NCBI GenBank assembly: GCA_050950425.1
Contig: JBMNHO010000002.1
Coordinates: 310,001 to 374,000 of the forward strand
From: RGIG529 sp050950425
GTDB lineage: Bacteria; Bacillota; Clostridia; Oscillospirales; Oscillospiraceae
Direction: 5' to 3'
Length of the DNA: 64,000 bases
Numbering within the stretch: position 1 is the stretch's first letter; each line of letters opens with the position of its first letter. Position numbers and translations under genes: made by a program. Below the pieces are notes generated by a model that was not told the origin of the DNA, searched no databases, and worked only from the letters and a program-made list of their open reading frames with translations. Positions 36,847 through 45,330 of the stretch are shown one piece after another.

Positions 36847-36876
36847 ATTATATATTTAGAAAAAGGAGGTGTGCAG

Positions 36877-37470
36877 ATGGATTGTGCTAAAATTGGCCGA
36901 TTGATTTTACAGTTGCGAAAAGAAAAGGGCATGACACAGCGACAAGTTGCTGAGCAGCTAAATATAAGCAACAAAACCGTATCTAAATGGGAATGTGGAT
37001 TAGGGTGCCCCGACACATCGCTGTGGGAGGAGCTATCTGTCGTGCTCGGTGCAGATGTTCTTAAACTATTACAAGGAGAACTCAATCCAAATCAGCGTGA
37101 TGTTGGGAAACTTGAACAAACACAGTTTTATGTTTGCCCTGCTTGTGGAAATATTCTTACAAGCACCGGTAAAGCGACCATTTCTTGTTGTGGACGCAGG
37201 TTGCCAGCATTAACACCTATTCCTGCAATAGCGGGGCATGAGGTGCAATGCGAAGAAATTGACATAGAACTATATCTTACCCTAAACCACGAAATGAGCA
37301 AGCAGCATTACATTGTTTTTGTCGCTTATGTCTGTAACAACTATGTGATTTTACATCGTTTGTACCCGGAACAGAGCCCAGCAGTTCGATTGCCGGTGAT
37401 GCATGGTGGGCAGCTTTACCTGTATTGCTCAAAGCATGGCTTTCAAAAGGGTATCATGCGAACAAATTAA
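36877..37470 (+). CDS. HTH regulator fused to a desulfoferrodoxin-like (superoxide reductase) domain
   Basis: A 197-aa protein. The N-terminal XRE HTH (IGRLILQLRKEKGMTQRQVA) is followed by a desulforedoxin-like knuckle, C87-x2-C90 and C104-C105 (YVCPACGN, ISCCG), and a C-terminal segment with H138-x5-H144 (NHEMSKQHYI) and C184-x2-H187 (YCSKHGF). These match the iron ligands of superoxide reductase, except the first His of its EKH motif, which I do not find. The protein may sense redox or superoxide. Start at 36877 after AAAGGAGGTG. It ends the MoxR/VWA operon and is its likely regulator. Confidence 0.75.
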   Translation: MDCAKIGRLILQLRKEKGMTQRQVAEQLNISNKTVSKWECGLGCPDTSLWEELSVVLGADVLKLLQGELNPNQRDVGKLEQTQFYVCPACGNILTSTGKATISCCGRRLPALTPIPAIAGHEVQCEEIDIELYLTLNHEMSKQHYIVFVAYVCNNYVILHRLYPEQSPAVRLPVMHGGQLYLYCSKHGFQKGIMRTN

Positions 37471-37562
37471 ACTGATCAACATTTTTAGTAAAGGCTATGA
37501 GCATTTGCGTGATATAAGTCTTTTTACATTTGCTAAAGCTAATCTTGATTACATCGAAAGTA

Positions 37563-37596
37563 TGGGCAAACCTTTCTATCAAGCTCGGTTTGCCCA
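37563..37596 (+). terminator. Terminator of the MoxR/VWA operon
   Basis: TGGGCAAACC pairs with GGTTTGCCCA, followed by CTTTCTATTT on the plus strand. It lies 90 nt after the HTH gene and just left of the pilin 3' exon. Confidence 0.65.
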
Positions 37597-37615
37597 CTTT
37601 CTATTTACACCGTCC

Positions 37616-37692
37616 TTATGCAAGTATCTGCCAGATGTATAAGGGAGCCGTCAGCGTGAACACAAGGCAGGCAAAAAGGATTGCCGGAGCCG
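37616..37692 (-). CDS. VirB2-like pilin, 3' exon (after group II intron)
   Basis: The last part of the pilin gene whose first part is at 40446-40704. Joined to it, CG plus the frame GCT CCG GCA gives WAAPAILFACLVFTLTAPLY and an ending IWQILA, a second membrane helix and stop at 37616. This matches what intact relatives have after the GQFEW block, so the intron removal would restore a 111-aa protein. Confidence 0.75.
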
Positions 37693-40445
37693 ATAGTGAT
37701 AGGTAATCCCTTGAAGTCATCGTAGGATTTTCCCCCACTCCACACCGTACGTGAGAGTTTCCCCTCATACGGCGTTCCATCGTTAAGGTTTTTAAAGTAA
37801 TTCACACAATTTACAAGTAGCTTTAACCGTTACTGTAAAATTCCATTTAGATTAAGAAGATTTCGTAGCTTATTTATCTTTGCAAGCTGTTTCTCATCCA
37901 GTTTGAGCGAAGCAAGGCATTTGTTGATGGTTTTCTCTTTTGTTGCATGAATAAGCACGTGTACACCAACATCAATCAATGTGAGATTCGCATAGCTGTC
38001 ATTGCCTCCAAAATGTTTTGCTGTTTTATGGTGACAATGTATACTGTCAATTTCTAAAATCTTTCCTGTCACAGCACATTTTCCTTGCTGTGAACAATAC
38101 AGGGACAGCCTGTTGTCGTTGTATTCTATGCTCATATCACGGATAGGATTTCGCATGAGGTAATGGAGAATTGTCACATTTACATTGGACAGTTTTTTGT
38201 GTATTTCGGCTCGCCCCTCTGATGTGTAGCTGTTAATACTACGCTTCTTATCAATGGGATTTTTGTGCCGCACATAGGCAATCGGCAGTATGGGTGTTTC
38301 TCCAATAAACCGCATTTCCTTGCTTTTGCTGTATTTAATATATACTGGACTCGTGATAGGTTTTGCAATTTTCTTCTTCATCTGTTGTTCGAGCTTACCT
38401 TTTGCAGACGATTTGACTAAGAAAGCAATTTCACTGAAATCACGGCTGACGTGTGTTGCAAAGTGATAGTAGTTGTGCCAGCCTATGACCAATGCGTTAT
38501 ATTTTAAAATGGTATTGCCTTTTGCGTCTAATTTCTTTAATTCATTTACAGCAGTTACAGCTTTTTGCTTGATTTTAACTTTTGCCTTATCCGCAATATA
38601 GGACTGCACAACGTATTTGCTTGTGCCATTTGACTTCTTACCCTTTTTGACCGCTTTCATCTTGAAGCCTAAAAACTCCGAATACTGCCTTTTCAAGTTG
38701 ACAATTTTGGACTTTTCAGGGCTGATTTCAAGTCCTAATCTATCGCGCAGCCATTCTTTTGTGGCTGCAAATATCTTTTGGGCATCGCTACGGTATCGGC
38801 AGAATATTTTGAAGTCATCGGCGTATCTGACGATGTAACATTCCTTTAGACCCGTTTTCCTAAGCTGAGCATAGACCCCACTATTATCCAGTGTTCCGTT
38901 TTTCAGCACTCTGCGTTTATAGGGTACTCGTGTAGGCAGGTTTTCCCATTGGCTTGCTACCCACCAATCCAATTCATTTAGGACGATGTTCGATAGCAAA
39001 GGCGAAATTATCCCGCCCTGTGGAGTGCCTTTTTCGGGAAAGCCTATTCCTGCGACTTCTGCTTTTAGCATGGCAGAGATGATGGATAGTAGCTTTTTGT
39101 CTCTGATACCCAACGCCCACATCTGTTTAAGCAGTTTTCCATGACTGACATTATCGAAAAATCCTTTGATGTCAATATCCACAACAAAGTGAAGATGTTG
39201 CCCCTGTATGAATTTATACGATTGAGAAATTGCGTGTTCCGCACTTCTGTTGGGGCGAAAACCATTACTTCGCTTGAAAAACTTTGCTTCACAGACGGGT
39301 TCGAGGATTTGCAAAATACATTGCTGTATCAGCCTGTCCATAATGGTTGGGATACCGAGTGGTCTTGTTTTGCCATTACCCTTTGGTATTTCTACACGGC
39401 GTATTGGTTGCGGAATATAATTATTCAGTCTCTTTTGAATGTAGGTAATGAGCTGTGAATTTTCCCATTGCTGTAAATGAGTAATCGTCTTTTTGTCCAC
39501 TCCTGCGGTTTTGCTACCACTGTTCTTCTTAATGTTGCGGTAGGCAAGCAAAATATTTTCGGGACTGCAAATCAGCTCTGTCAGATTTTTAAACTGGTAG
39601 CCTTTTTCACTATCCGCATACAGCTTGTCTAAAACATCTTGAAAATCATAGTATTCAGCATTTCGCAGGGCAGACCGTTTTGTCGGTTTTGCTCTTGTCA
39701 AAGTCAGCATTTTCCTCACTTTCGGGGGATTTTGCTTTTCTTAGTCATACTCGAACCTTTGAGATTGTGTGTTTACTTGTTTTATTTCTTAACGACTCGA
39801 GCCCGTCCCTCCACGGCTTATTATCACCGCTTCATCGGTACCACGGCTCTACTTTCAGTTGGATAAATGCAGGTTATACTGTTTTAGGTACAGCTTTCCC
39901 TGCAAACGCCTCATAGCGTTGTAATCCGCTCCACGTTCCAACCTTTCCACGTTCCAATATTCCTATCATTCCATATTGCCCTTAGGTGTCCCTCTAAGCC
40001 TGTATGCTGGATGCCGCCTGTAACGGCATAAGGTATTTCATAAATGGTATCTTACTTTACCTCACATACCCGCCAATTTTGGCGTATGCACATTTCTATG
40101 CACCATTCGTCTAGACTTTTTATATCGGGTGTTCGTCCGTGAACCATTTTTCACATCCTCACCATAGGCAATTTATTGACCTCCGGCATATAGGCAACAC
40201 CATTCACCGCTGAACAGCTTTCGTGCAGGCATAATATTTCATCTGCGTACGGTTGCTCTCTGCCGACTTCACCGAGCTTCGTACAGCACAGCTATTACAT
40301 GCCGTTTTGCACGTCGGAGTATCAAGGCAGGCGTTTCGGGGCGTTACTCCCTCATTCCACCTGTCGGAATATCAGTTCTCCTAAACTGAACATTTACACG
40401 TTCATTATTTAGTGCCTAACCTTTTCAGTTAGGAACGTGTCGCAC
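37693..40445 (-). mobile_element. Group II intron inserted in the VirB2-like pilin gene
   Basis: A 2753-nt intron on the minus strand. The 5' end reads GTGCGACACG directly after exon GAGTGGG. The 3' end has a domain V-like hairpin (CCGTATGAGGGGAAACTC and its pairing partner CACGTACGG, near 37740-37785), then domain VI and ACCTATCACTAT at 37693. Removing it joins the pilin exons in frame. It encodes one reverse transcriptase/maturase with an HNH domain. Both ends and the ORF are intact, so the intron should be able to splice and perhaps move. Confidence 0.9.
37830..39710 (-). CDS. ltrA: Group II intron-encoded reverse transcriptase/maturase with HNH endonuclease
   Basis: A protein of about 626 aa. 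The reverse transcriptase palm carries YIVRYADDFKIF (the YADD active site) after GTPQGGIISPLLSNIVLNEL; a maturase domain follows, and the C-terminus has an HNH nuclease (CAVTGKILEIDSIHCHHKTA, then NLTLIDVGVHVLIH). It helps fold and excise the intron and, with HNH and RT, can copy it into new sites. The ATG at 39710 is preferred to a GTG three codons earlier because GAGGA precedes it. All inside the intron limits. Confidence 0.9.
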   Translation of the reverse strand: MLTLTRAKPTKRSALRNAEYYDFQDVLDKLYADSEKGYQFKNLTELICSPENILLAYRNIKKNSGSKTAGVDKKTITHLQQWENSQLITYIQKRLNNYIPQPIRRVEIPKGNGKTRPLGIPTIMDRLIQQCILQILEPVCEAKFFKRSNGFRPNRSAEHAISQSYKFIQGQHLHFVVDIDIKGFFDNVSHGKLLKQMWALGIRDKKLLSIISAMLKAEVAGIGFPEKGTPQGGIISPLLSNIVLNELDWWVASQWENLPTRVPYKRRVLKNGTLDNSGVYAQLRKTGLKECYIVRYADDFKIFCRYRSDAQKIFAATKEWLRDRLGLEISPEKSKIVNLKRQYSEFLGFKMKAVKKGKKSNGTSKYVVQSYIADKAKVKIKQKAVTAVNELKKLDAKGNTILKYNALVIGWHNYYHFATHVSRDFSEIAFLVKSSAKGKLEQQMKKKIAKPITSPVYIKYSKSKEMRFIGETPILPIAYVRHKNPIDKKRSINSYTSEGRAEIHKKLSNVNVTILHYLMRNPIRDMSIEYNDNRLSLYCSQQGKCAVTGKILEIDSIHCHHKTAKHFGGNDSYANLTLIDVGVHVLIHATKEKTINKCLASLKLDEKQLAKINKLRNLLNLNGILQ

Positions 40446-40704
40446 CCCACTCGAACTGGCCATGTTTCCGATAATCAAAATAAGCCGTGCCTAATTTGGC
40501 AAAGAAGAACACGGCCAGAATCAGGTCGATGGCTGGGAACACCACCTTGTTGACCACGGTTTTGATCTGCTGGGAGGCCGTTGTCCACGTTCCCTCAATG
40601 GCTCCGGCTACATCCCCGGTTCCCGCTGCATAGGCCGTTGTACTGAACATCAGGCACAGCAGCAGAGCCATGCACATGAGCATTGCAATTCGTTTCGATT
40701 TCAT
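40446..40704 (-). CDS. VirB2-like pilin, 5' exon (before group II intron)
   Basis: Begins MKSKRIAMLMCMALLLCLMF, a signal sequence ending TTAYA, then a helix VVFPAIDLILAVFFFAKLG, and stops as an exon after DYRKHGQFEWG at the intron boundary. VirB2/TrbC-type proteins are the pilin of type IV channels: small, with a signal peptide and two membrane helices. Without splicing the frame continues only three codons (ATRS) into the intron. It lies directly downstream of a large surface-protein gene. Confidence 0.85.
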
Positions 40705-40787
40705 TGATTTTCCACCTTTCATCATAGGGTTGAAAACAGCAAGACCGCAGCTTTCGATTGGCTGCGGTCTTGCTGTTTTCTCTGTGT

Positions 40788-42521
40788 TTAATTGGGGTTT
40801 TGAGGCGAAATGTGCCAATCTGCCCATAAATCATCCCGGATGGTGACACTGTCCGTGAGGTTCATGGAGAGCATCCCGGCGGGTGTCCAGCTGTCTATCA
40901 ACCATGTGTACGGGGTATAGCTTCCGTCCGGGAACCATATCGGTGAAAAATGCGTCCTGCGGTTATAAGTGCTATATGGATTCTTCTGAAACTCAAACCG
41001 GGCGCTGTAGCCGGAACTCATGCGCTCCAGTAGCCGCCAGTAGGATTGGTACCCGAATTCCGGGAAGTAGGTCACCGCAGTTTGCGCCCCGGTTACTGCC
41101 GAGGATTGGTTGGTGCTGACTCTGGCAGAAACCGTTTCATTGATTCCATAGCCGGACTTCATGACCGTTCCGCTGGCGGTTGGGCTTTTATCATCAGGCT
41201 TGATTGCCATACTTGCCGACAGGCTGGCCTGATAGCGGTCGAGGTCAAACTCCCACCAGCCCTCATCAACCCATTCACCGTCATCCTCCCAATGACCGCC
41301 TCCATCACCATCGCTGTACCAGTTCCAGTCGCTGTGCCAGACCCAATGCTCCTGCCACCAAGGTCGCCACATTGTCCAACTGGTGGAGGTCTGCTGCGCC
41401 TTGTTGGGAACAGCCGATTTTCTAAAGCTGTCATTGTGGTCATCTGCCACAGGATTGGGAGGAGGATTCTTATCAAGGTCAACGATATTGACATCGATGG
41501 TGGCTTTGCTGGAGTTGCCGCCTCCGGACACAGAAACCGTAATGGTCATATGCTGCGTGGTACTCGGCGTTGTCCAGCGTATCCATGCCAGCTGGCTGTC
41601 GCCATCGGGATAGTAGATATTGCTGACCCGGTGGTTCCTGCCGTTCACATAAAAGGTTGCCGATACCGGATGATCCGGATCGCTCTGACCACCACTGACG
41701 GTGATTGCTGTTATGACCTCGGTGTTCACTCGGTATTCGTAGTCATACACAGAAACCTCCGGAGGCTCGGTAGGCTTATCCTTAAAGCGCACGATACCAA
41801 GACCGAGGGAGGACTTGATTTCCGCATTGGAAGCTGCCTTGCTTCGGCTACCTGACCACGCTGGATAGCCGAGATCCGCCACCTCCAAGAACATGGACAG
41901 TGGCAGATTCTTATGAGATAGGGATACCATCCTCTTTCGCAAAAGACCGCCGACCTGTTCGTCATACATGGCGGCTTCTGTGGCTGTGGTGGCAATCATC
42001 ACACCCTCGAATTTGTAATAGGCAAGTGGCTCCAAAAGTAACTTGTACTCGCCGCCGATTAACACTTCGAAGTCCATTCCAGTGAGACCGGCAATGCTTC
42101 GAATTACCTGTTCGTCCGTAAAATAGCTTTTGATGGCGGCAATATTGTTACTACCATTGGTACTGATGATGCGAGGCAACGATTGTGCAGGATTATGAAA
42201 AGAGTAACTCTGCCCACTTGGATTTAATGAAGGCCCACTTGAATATGAAAGTTTACTGACTTTACCAAAGTGCAGCCTAATATTAGTAGGTTTTTTATTT
42301 GAAAGATCAATTGGTGTTGTAACCACCGCATGATCACTTGCCCGAACCACTGTCACCCGCACACCCTCGTTACCCGGAGTCCATGAGTTGGTGCTGGTGC
42401 CATCGCCCATGCCGCCGCCACCTCCATCTACGTTTCCATCCCCAACCGCATAAGCTGGTACAGCACACAGGGGGGAACATAGCAGGGCAAGCACAAGTAA
42501 AACGCTGTAAATTCGCTTCAT
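40788..42521 (-). CDS. Large exported protein of the conjugation/pilus region
   Basis: A 577-aa protein with a clear signal peptide (MKRIYSVLLVLALLCSPLCA, then VPAYA). The mature part is Gly/Ser-rich at the start and probably beta-rich, with Ig-like-looking stretches (EVITAITVSGGQSDPDHPV) and a Trp-rich segment (TMWRPWWQEHWVWHSDWNWY). No membrane anchor at the C-terminus is obvious. Start at 42521, after AAAGGAGGCG. It lies between the Tad-like operon and the pilin, so it may be a surface adhesin or a channel-associated factor; not recognised. Confidence 0.65.
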   Translation of the reverse strand: MKRIYSVLLVLALLCSPLCAVPAYAVGDGNVDGGGGGMGDGTSTNSWTPGNEGVRVTVVRASDHAVVTTPIDLSNKKPTNIRLHFGKVSKLSYSSGPSLNPSGQSYSFHNPAQSLPRIISTNGSNNIAAIKSYFTDEQVIRSIAGLTGMDFEVLIGGEYKLLLEPLAYYKFEGVMIATTATEAAMYDEQVGGLLRKRMVSLSHKNLPLSMFLEVADLGYPAWSGSRSKAASNAEIKSSLGLGIVRFKDKPTEPPEVSVYDYEYRVNTEVITAITVSGGQSDPDHPVSATFYVNGRNHRVSNIYYPDGDSQLAWIRWTTPSTTQHMTITVSVSGGGNSSKATIDVNIVDLDKNPPPNPVADDHNDSFRKSAVPNKAQQTSTSWTMWRPWWQEHWVWHSDWNWYSDGDGGGHWEDDGEWVDEGWWEFDLDRYQASLSASMAIKPDDKSPTASGTVMKSGYGINETVSARVSTNQSSAVTGAQTAVTYFPEFGYQSYWRLLERMSSGYSARFEFQKNPYSTYNRRTHFSPIWFPDGSYTPYTWLIDSWTPAGMLSMNLTDSVTIRDDLWADWHISPQNPN

Positions 42522-42589
42522 ATAGCGCCTCCTTTGCAAAAGAAAAAGCACAGCATTTCTGCCGTACAATTCCCTAAAAGTTTCTACTT

Positions 42590-43123
42590 CTAATTCATTT
42601 CTCCGATTTTATTTCCGTTTTCATACATATCATCTGCGGTTGAACCTTGCCCCTCACCGATATCATCAATCCATCCGAATCCCGGTACATAAATTTGGCC
42701 GTCCTTTTTTTCGCCACCCTGCGGCTTACTTTCAGCAGTCGGTTTCTTTTCCGTATCCTCCGGCTTGTATTCTGGCGGCTTTGCTGGGTTTTGGGTATCC
42801 GCATCCTTTGGTAGCTCAGGCTTTGCAGGAGCTTCCGGCTTTATCGGATCGGGCTGGAGTTTTTGCTCCGGCAGATTGGTTTGCGGCGGTAGCGTTTCCG
42901 AGCTTTCCGGTTCTGATGCAGGCTGTGGGGAAACCATAACTTCTTTTTTCTCTGTCTTATTCTGTATATCAGGAGCCACATCCGAAGAAGGGATCGGCTC
43001 CTGTGAAGAAGCATCCGGCCTTACGGGTTCCTTAGCAAACCGCATTCCGATGGCAATTACCAACGCTATGCAAATCACCGAAGCGCCCGCAATGGCGAGC
43101 CTCCTTTTGGTTTTATCACTCAT
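42590..43123 (-). CDS. Single-pass membrane protein with Pro-rich extracellular stalk
   Basis: A 177-aa protein with one N-terminal membrane helix (LAIAGASVICIALVIAIGMRF) and a long Pro/Glu/Lys-rich region (EAPAKPELPKDADTQ and others), ending in a short compact tail (IYVPGFGWIDDIGEGQGS). Such proteins accompany Tad-like genes in clostridial ICEs (DUF6550 from memory). It probably spans the cell wall. No function is known. Confidence 0.6.
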   Translation of the reverse strand: MSDKTKRRLAIAGASVICIALVIAIGMRFAKEPVRPDASSQEPIPSSDVAPDIQNKTEKKEVMVSPQPASEPESSETLPPQTNLPEQKLQPDPIKPEAPAKPELPKDADTQNPAKPPEYKPEDTEKKPTAESKPQGGEKKDGQIYVPGFGWIDDIGEGQGSTADDMYENGNKIGEMN

Positions 43124-43217
43124 ATAGACAACCTCCTTTGAGAAGTGTAAAATATTACCTTTGTATTTCTCACCATACTACAATATTTTTCGGAAGTCCA
43201 GACAATTTCCCGAACAG

Positions 43218-43763
43218 TTAAAAGACCTCAGTGTATCCTGCCTGAACCTTGAGTTTGATCTTCATGGGAGCCAGCTCCCTGCCGCCGAGATACACAGGCA
43301 CCTCCAAAAGAATCACCGCATCCGCTTCAAAACGCTGTGCGTTTTTGGGGGAGGAAGGAGCCAGCGGCGCATTGCGGATGGTTACATCCAAGCCGGAGAG
43401 CCTGTATTCCAAAGCATTACCGGTATACTTCACATGCCTACCTCCAACAGCTTCCGTGCCAAGGACACCGTCCATGTAACTGTAAATATCGCCGGTGTTC
43501 ACGCTGTAGGAAAAGGAGGAGCCGTCCGGCTGATAGCCTCCGCTATAGCCCTCCCGGACACCGTGATACACATCGGCATAGTTGTCGTTGACCGTTACGA
43601 TGATGGCATCCTCCAAGGCTTCTTTCACACCGGTGGCGATGATATTCAGCCGAAAAAACTCCATCACGCCGCACAGGATAATCACAAGCGCCAGCGTAAT
43701 GGCTACCACTAAGGGGAAGCCGTTCCCGACCTTATCCCTGAGAATGTGTCTTAGTTTGGTCAT
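43218..43763 (-). CDS. TadE/TadG-like pseudopilin-type protein
   Basis: A 181-aa protein with a short basic leader (MTKLRHILRDKVGNGFPLVV) and a single hydrophobic helix (VVAITLALVIILCGVMEFF), followed by a soluble domain that ends MKIKLKVQAGYTEVF. This matches minor pseudopilins of Tad systems. The ATG at 43763 overlaps the upstream gene's stop by 4 nt, so it is in the Tad-like operon. Confidence 0.6.
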   Translation of the reverse strand: MTKLRHILRDKVGNGFPLVVAITLALVIILCGVMEFFRLNIIATGVKEALEDAIIVTVNDNYADVYHGVREGYSGGYQPDGSSFSYSVNTGDIYSYMDGVLGTEAVGGRHVKYTGNALEYRLSGLDVTIRNAPLAPSSPKNAQRFEADAVILLEVPVYLGGRELAPMKIKLKVQAGYTEVF

Positions 43764-44155
43764 TTGTGGTACACCTCGCTTTTGCCGGAGGCCTCCGAGC
43801 GCAGGGTGATCGGGAATGAACCGAACCCGCCGAACAGCCCAATATTTCTTTCCAAGGTCAGGGTCACGGTCACTTCCTGATTCAGCTGGATATTCCCGGT
43901 CTTTGACCATGAAATCCGGGGACTCAGCCCGGTCTGCTCGGTAAGAACCGCCGCACGGCGGCTGGTTTCGCTGTCCACCCTGCCGGAGATTTCCGCTTCC
44001 CGGCATAGCTCGGTGGCGTAGGTGTCCAGTTGGTGTTTGGCAATAAACACCGGCAGCACCTGTACCGCCAGCGCAATAACCAGCATGGCGCAGAGGACGA
44101 GGACGCACACATCAATGTAACCCTCGCCACGCTTGGATTTTAAGAGCTTCAGCAT
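43760..44155 (-). CDS. TadE-like minor pilin (DUF4320)
   Basis: A 131-aa protein, MLKLLKSKRGEGYIDVCVLV, with the helix LVLCAMLVIALAVQVLPVFI directly after a GEGY processing-like motif, and a beta-rich C-terminus. I recall this family as DUF4320, a TadE-type component found beside CpaF/TadB/TadC in ICEs. The operon position supports a minor pilin. Confidence 0.7.
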   Translation of the reverse strand: MLKLLKSKRGEGYIDVCVLVLCAMLVIALAVQVLPVFIAKHQLDTYATELCREAEISGRVDSETSRRAAVLTEQTGLSPRISWSKTGNIQLNQEVTVTLTLERNIGLFGGFGSFPITLRSEASGKSEVYHK

Positions 44156-44439
44156 AGCTTCACCCCCTGTTCGAGCGAGGCGGAGTCCTGCTCAATCTGC
44201 GGAAAATCGCTTAGTATATGCCACACATTGTTGCTGCAACTGACTTGGATGACCTCCTGATTCAAAAGCTCATCAGCCGTCACCACCCTTGCAGATTCTG
44301 AAACACCGGGATGTCCGGTCACGCTCTTTCCCGACAGCAGCTCCCTTGCTGCTTCCGGTGTTAAAAAGACAAACCCGCCCGGTGTCATCATATCAAAGGA
44401 CGCCTGCGGATATTTGATTAACATTTCCTGTACAATCAC
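44149..44439 (-). CDS. Small unknown protein within the Tad-like operon
   Basis: A 96-aa soluble protein (MIVQEMLIKYPQASFDMMTP ... DSASLEQGVKLC) that overlaps the DUF4320 start by 7 nt and follows the TadC-like gene. The visible blocks FVFLTPEAARELLSG and HPGVSESARVVTADELLNQE suggest a small globular domain. Not recognised; retained because the frame is intact and tightly packed with its neighbours. Confidence 0.55.
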   Translation of the reverse strand: MIVQEMLIKYPQASFDMMTPGGFVFLTPEAARELLSGKSVTGHPGVSESARVVTADELLNQEVIQVSCSNNVWHILSDFPQIEQDSASLEQGVKLC

Positions 44440-44451
44440 AGTTTCACCTCC

Positions 44452-45330
44452 CTAAAACATCCCGCCGAGGGACTTGATAATCTCATAGGCAATGATGGCC
44501 AGATAGGTAAAGAGGAAGCACATCAGCATGAGAAAGGAAAACACACGGATTTTCGGCGGTATTTTCTGCGCTTCACCTTTCAGGCGCTGCAGCTCCAGCT
44601 GCTTGAAATCATGCGCCAGCATCTGAAAATATACCGTGCTGTCATCTCCACGAAGCACACCAATGAGACCTCGCACCACATCCGACAGCATAGGCGAATT
44701 GAGCCTTGCCTCAAACCGGGTAAGGGCTGCCTCATAGCTGGAGGAACGCATATCCGCCGCCAGCATGGTCAGCTCCCCGGCAAAGGCTTCCCCGGCATTT
44801 TTCTTGTAGTTCTCTATGATAGCCAGCACATCACGGGAGGCTTTCAGTTCCTGTTCAATGTTGGCAACGAAGCGGGGCAGCTCCTTTTCCACAGAAGCTC
44901 TCTTTGCGGACAGCTTTTCATCTGCCTTTTTGGTTTCCTTGAAATACACCATGACCCCAAGGAACACCACCACCGGCACCAGCAGGGGAAAGATAAAGCC
45001 TGCCGGAACTGCCAACAGCAAAATCACGCCGGATTGCACCAGCGCATAGGCCTGATAGACCTCCGGCTCCATGTTCATGCCGGTGGCTTTCAGCACATTT
45101 TTCAGCCGATGCCTGCGGTATTCGTCCATGCGGATCAGCTTTGCGAGCTTCACTGCCCATGTCATGAGGTAGGCTTCTAAGCTCTTTGCCGCCTTTTTCT
45201 CTGACCTTGTGGTATTGAGCATGGCTTTAGCGGTGCTGAGATACGGCAGGTGCAGCACATCCAAAAGAAGAAAGAACAGTCCCGCCGCTAAGGTGACTCC
45301 GAATAAAAACAGTAATCCCATTCTCGTCAC
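44452..45330 (-). CDS. tadC: TadC-like type II/IV secretion membrane protein (GspF domain)
   Basis: A 292-aa protein with three or four membrane helices (GLLFLFGVTLAAGLFFLLLD, VILLLAVPAGFIFPLLVP and FLMLMCFLFTYLAIIAY at the end) around a cytoplasmic GspF domain (LPRFVANIEQELKASRDVLA). In Tad systems TadB and TadC form the inner-membrane platform driven by the CpaF ATPase. Overlaps the TadB-like stop by 4 nt. Confidence 0.75.
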   Translation of the reverse strand: MTRMGLLFLFGVTLAAGLFFLLLDVLHLPYLSTAKAMLNTTRSEKKAAKSLEAYLMTWAVKLAKLIRMDEYRRHRLKNVLKATGMNMEPEVYQAYALVQSGVILLLAVPAGFIFPLLVPVVVFLGVMVYFKETKKADEKLSAKRASVEKELPRFVANIEQELKASRDVLAIIENYKKNAGEAFAGELTMLAADMRSSSYEAALTRFEARLNSPMLSDVVRGLIGVLRGDDSTVYFQMLAHDFKQLELQRLKGEAQKIPPKIRVFSFLMLMCFLFTYLAIIAYEIIKSLGGMF

